DNA of 64,000 nt from Isoetes taiwanensis (taxonomy: Eukaryota > Streptophyta > Lycopodiopsida > Isoetales > Isoetaceae), in the NCBI GenBank assembly GCA_021234155.1, contig JAJEKV010000098.1, positions 3,214,806 through 3,278,805 on the forward strand, written 5' to 3'. Made by a program: the position numbers and the translations under genes. This document shows positions 59,937-64,000 of this stretch, piece after piece (the first letter of the stretch is position 1; each line of letters opens with the position of its first letter). The notes below the pieces were generated by a model. It ran no database searches. It saw only the letters and a program-made list of their open reading frames with translations, and was not told the DNA's origin.

Positions 59937-62900
59937 ATTGTTTATTAGGGATGGGGAATTATCCATCCCTTGACTAGAAAGTTTCCATTGTACACAGAAA
60001 GTGTATCCTTTCCTCATGAATTCACGGGCAATGGCCTGAAACAGCTATTTTGCCATGACTGAACTTTTTGCACATGTAAAGTAACATTGTAACTTTCCTT
60101 TCACTGTCATATGTGTTGGCCCACAACCAAAATTACCCTTGTAATCGAGGTTGTTTCCAGGAGTTCATTTAATTTTTGCTTGCTATGAAAAAATTTAAAT
60201 GAACTTCGCCATTAGATTCACACACAGCCCTCTTTTACCGTTATCGCCAGCATCCTGTATTAATTACCAGAATTCAAATGTGGATGAGTGAAGATTTTGG
60301 GTGAGTCGGGCATTTTTATGTTTTGTCTTTCACACTTTTATGGTGTTGGATGCATTAACCCATGATCTAGAATTGCTGAGCGTTTTTGGTAATGAAGATT
60401 AGTTAAGAGCACATTGTATGATTTTCAGGATCTTTTTACAGAAGTTAAAGGTTAGTTGAATATTATGATTTAAGTTAGATATTATGCAGGGGCAGTTTAT
60501 ATTAGGGTCATGTCTATTTTTAGGAATGACCACCAGAAAAAAGTATTCACTGTCCAACCTTGAGGACTGACGTTGGATTATCTATAACTATTTCTTCTCC
60601 TTGGACACGAAAATTTGTACATTGGATTTTGAACGAGATTCTGCTTTCTTCTGACTTGTCCATGTTGCTTGAAGTTTGTGAAGAGTCTTGTTGCACGATT
60701 TTACAAATGCATGGTTAACAAGGAATTTACAAAAAAAGCAGTTAATACTGCATCCTTGGAAAAAAATGGAGCTTTCATGTAGTTCATCTAACTATTTAGA
60801 TCTGACAGAGGTACGTTTCCATGTAATTTTCTTTGATTGCAAATGATTGAAGTCTTTTTATATATGGCCAAAATTGTATGTGTACCTATCTGTGGATCTG
60901 CTAAATAAAAATCTATGCGTCTATGTGGGAAGTATTTCTTCCGTGGAGGAGAATGTAAAAGCTCTGCATATTTGAGTCATCTGAGGTGTTTGGTTTGACG
61001 AATGTTCTCTTATATTGGTCTTCTTGTAATTTGAGTTATATTAATCAGATCTTATCCTTCAAGAAAGATAATTTTGGAGGCCTATTTGTCTCCATGAGTA
61101 AATGGAGCACTAAATAGGGAGAAAGAAAAGGATTCTCTTAGGATGAGATTTTGCTGGGAAGCTTGCAACACGTGATCCTAAGCTTCAGCATTTTCAGTCA
61201 CACTAGTTTAAAGGTTCACCTACACTTTTTCCGAACGTGGAGTATTTATATGATGATGCACAGCTTAATACCAGACTGACTATGTTTTTTCCACAAATTT
61301 AGGTTTCAGCTGGAACGCAGGACATTTAATCAATTTTCTAAGGTCTGGCAATCCATATTACATTCTCACTTACTGCGTCAAACTACATAAATTTCCCATA
61401 AAACACAGTACTCGTATAGATATTTTATTCCCTATATATATATCATGTAGAAACGTGAGAATGATAACACGCTTGTCAAAGAAACGTGTAAATCAAACTA
61501 TTCAGGTAACTCGATGCATATAGAGTTATGACTTTGAAAACTCTAGATGCTATAAACTCCAAGAAGTTCTCAGCCGAAATCCATGGAGCAAAAGAAGTAT
61601 TAGCTGTGGATGCAATGGATCAGAAATCTGATCTTCGTGAGGAACACTACCGTCTCTGTTCACAAGATCTATATTCACAATAACAAGCAGTAGCACACAG
61701 CTCTGAACATATGATTTAAGCAAATAATTGAAGAATATTCAATGAAGTTGAGGAAATGTGATACACATTAATCAACGTAGGGGATACTTCAATCAGCGGG
61801 TTCAACAGCTAATCAAAACTGTCCTGGCTTCGATGTTTTTGGCATCAAGTAAGAATATAGGTAAACTAATGCCATGGAGATTTCATTCAGACACATATGT
61901 TATCATCAGTAATAGTACTCTGGCAGACATGTCCCCTATGGCTTACACACATGAAATGCCCAGAGGATGACTTAAACAATTGCTTGAAGTGCACGAACAT
62001 GGACACTTAAACCACTGTGTTCTTTTCCTGGATTCAACTGCCAAACATGGACACTTTCAAAAGTAACAATTCTTCAGACCACCAATGAGAAGCAGCCTAC
62101 CACGCTATACATCTAGATGAGGAGACGCGGGCACGAAGGCAAGGAAAGTTTTGACATCAATCCATTCTTTGTTCAAACTCGAATACAAATCCATTTAGGG
62201 CAAGGAGACAATATACCTAATTATTATGGATATGATGCACTCCAATCAGAGCTGTTCTTCTAGGAAGGGTGTCTGCCATTTCTATACAAATTTTTCTTAG
62301 AGTCATACACTGAGATATCAGAGAGTCCCCATCTTGAACTGCCAATATTTTGTAGACTCTCTTGTCTTTGCAAAAAACATTCCTACAAGGCTATAAGGTG
62401 GAATTTCACAGATAACATTGGTGTAGCAAGTCTTTTCCCAAGTTCTAGCTTACAGGATTTAAACAAAGAAGCATTCACTCTGTGACCCTAAATTCTAAAC
62501 ACAGCAACCTCCCAAGGATGCAAGCACAAGGAATGACCTGCCGCCTACATCTTTAGAAAATGAAATGGCATAATATGCCATTTATTAACCTCTAAATCAT
62601 ATGCTGCAGCAATTCTTCTGAAATCTGTAAACATGAGAAAGAACGGTTAACAGTTGAACTGGCACAGGCTTTAAGAAAGGAATGTAAAACCTCATTCCAC
62701 TTCTTGCAAACTGACCTCAGTCTAAAGACATCAGAAACTGGCAACCTAGCTAGAATAGGACTAATAAATGGTCGGGAAGTTCTTCCTACAAGGACTGATC
62801 CATGTCTATATCTGATTCTGCCTCAGATTTACTGGGTCATATCTAATCTAAGGTTTTGCACTGAAGGGATTCAGAGGATATTTTCTCCAGTATATTGATG

Positions 62901-63439
62901 CTAGATTCTCCAATAAATTTAGGATCGAATTCTCCATTTCATTCTCATCCAACCTTTCCCACTTAAATTGTCTTATTTCTGCAGAGATCCCGGACCCGAG
63001 AGAGAAGGGTTCATTACCATCCTCGTCTCTAACCTCCATAGTGAGGATGCTACTCAAGCAATACAAAACATTTTTAGGGTAGGAAAAAATAGAGGCTAAA
63101 ATCGTAAACCAGCTCTAGCCTAACCTGCCTGGATGGAGGGAGGCTGGAATCGTAGAAGCCGATCAGATCCAAAAGCGATGCCCCAATCGTCCAAGCAATG
63201 CGTCTTTTGGAAAACTGGCATCGGGAAAATGTTTTCCTATTTTACGATGTTCTGATCCTTGCCACATGGCGCAACTTCAGAGGCCTAGAAACCACAGAAT
63301 TGAACCTTCTAAATATTGATATATCCATGGTATATATTCTGGTATATTCGTGGCATATTCTGGAGACATGTTTGAACCATGAAAGACACACTACGTTCAT
63401 TTGGACTTAAAACAATTTTTTCAGATCCGAGATTCTAAC
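59937..63439. other. Intergenic, no gene supported
   Basis: 3' flank of the RNR2 pseudogene, then AT-rich sequence. A minus-strand open frame at 62848-63066 (contains EVRDEDGNEPFSLGSGI) looks protein-like but has no credible splice sites or partner exons. Confidence 0.35.
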
Positions 63440-63495
63440 ACAACACTAGCCTAGGGGACGCCCCTCGAGGTTGACGGTTCAATTCTCATTGTACA
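63440..63495 (+). repeat. tRNA-derived SINE-like head
   Basis: CTAGGGGACGCCCCTCGAGG followed by GACGGTTCAATTCTC. The latter is a B-box match (GGTTCAATTCT at 63476-63486) like the one at 16102. Remaining limits are not visible. Confidence 0.35.
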
Positions 63496-64000
63496 GGAAG
63501 AAGGAAGGTTGGAAAAAGTCGAACTTCCGCAAACATGGAGGAGGACTGTCCGGAAGGAGGCAGTCTTCTTCCCAATGACCAAACGTTGATGTGCACCACC
63601 ACTCGGTGTCTCTTCCGATGGGATCCCGCCTAAGATCGCTATAATTAATGCTACATGTCACATTCATTATCTCCCCGCCACCCTTTAGGCCGCCACCACC
63701 TGGATTCGCGAATCGCAGCCTCGCCAGCCAGGGGCCAGGGGATTGTGCCTTCACACGTACCCATTAAAATAACAGATCCCAAATTTAAACTCCCTTCAAG
63801 CAGGAGGTGTCGTACCGACCCCACAGAGGTGGCTTCTGGCCAAGGACATCGATGATTACCAGTGGCAATGCTATGGTGGTGGCGCTGTTGCTGTAGCAAA
63901 GGCTGACTGGTTATTTAATGGGCTAGCGTTACTACCTTCCACCACCGCACTTCAGGAGACAGAGAACCAGTGAGGTGGTACTCAATGTGACACATACCGA
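63496..64000. other. End of window, no gene
   Basis: Open frames on both strands without motifs. Nothing recognised. Confidence 0.35.

Noticed and set aside
62848-63066. Minus-strand ORF with EVRDEDGNEPF as a possible exon
   Set aside because: No family match, no convincing splice sites and no neighbouring exons, so it is not listed as a gene.

Overview
This is a stretch of nuclear DNA from a land plant. It is gene-poor, AT-rich and full of decayed retroelements. The intact or recognisable host genes are plant types: a multi-exon plant-style glycerol-3-phosphate transporter, a chloroplast-type rhodanese/TrhO-like protein, an intron-containing ribonucleotide reductase R2 copy, and a PPR fragment. 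The repeat content (a chromovirus, L1-type and RTE-like LINEs, a large non-autonomous LTR element, tRNA-like SINE heads) suggests a large genome such as a gymnosperm or fern. The sequence alone does not fix the species.

Layout. 1-5 kb: non-coding, with two degenerate GATTCT-type arrays in opposite orientation, a pentanucleotide microsatellite and the upstream region of the first gene. 5.05-7.13 kb: a complete three-exon MFS transporter gene, 588 aa by my splice model. 8.09-8.26 kb: a perfect 88-bp tandem duplication. 9.6-23.5 kb: a decayed Ty3/gypsy chromovirus. Its RNase H region is split by a 5'-truncated RTE-like LINE, and that LINE is split by a 6.7-kb minus-strand LTR element with a 5-bp target duplication (AGATG), giving three layers of nesting. 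24.3-27.13 kb: a decayed L1-type LINE with a poly(A) tail. 27.6-30.1 kb: two halves of another LTR of the same non-autonomous family, one half inverted relative to the other.

32.4-35.05 kb: an eight-exon rhodanese gene, almost fully open, carrying one single-base frameshift in a G run. 36.2-38.2 kb: a LINE 3' end and a minus-strand PPR pseudogene. 38-58 kb: mainly non-coding, with microsatellites, tandem duplications, a strand-switching CCACCA/TGGTGG tract and a few unrecognised ORFs. 58.58-59.94 kb: an RNR2 pseudogene that keeps its introns and every metal-ligand motif but has two in-frame stops and several frameshifts. 60-64 kb: no gene recognised apart from a SINE-like head.

The genes do not form a functional unit. 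They are unrelated single genes separated by repeats. I did not find a convincing new biological system. The best-supported observations are the datable three-layer nest, the shared non-autonomous LTR family with one inverted-broken copy, the RNR2 pseudogene, and the single frameshift in the otherwise intact rhodanese gene.
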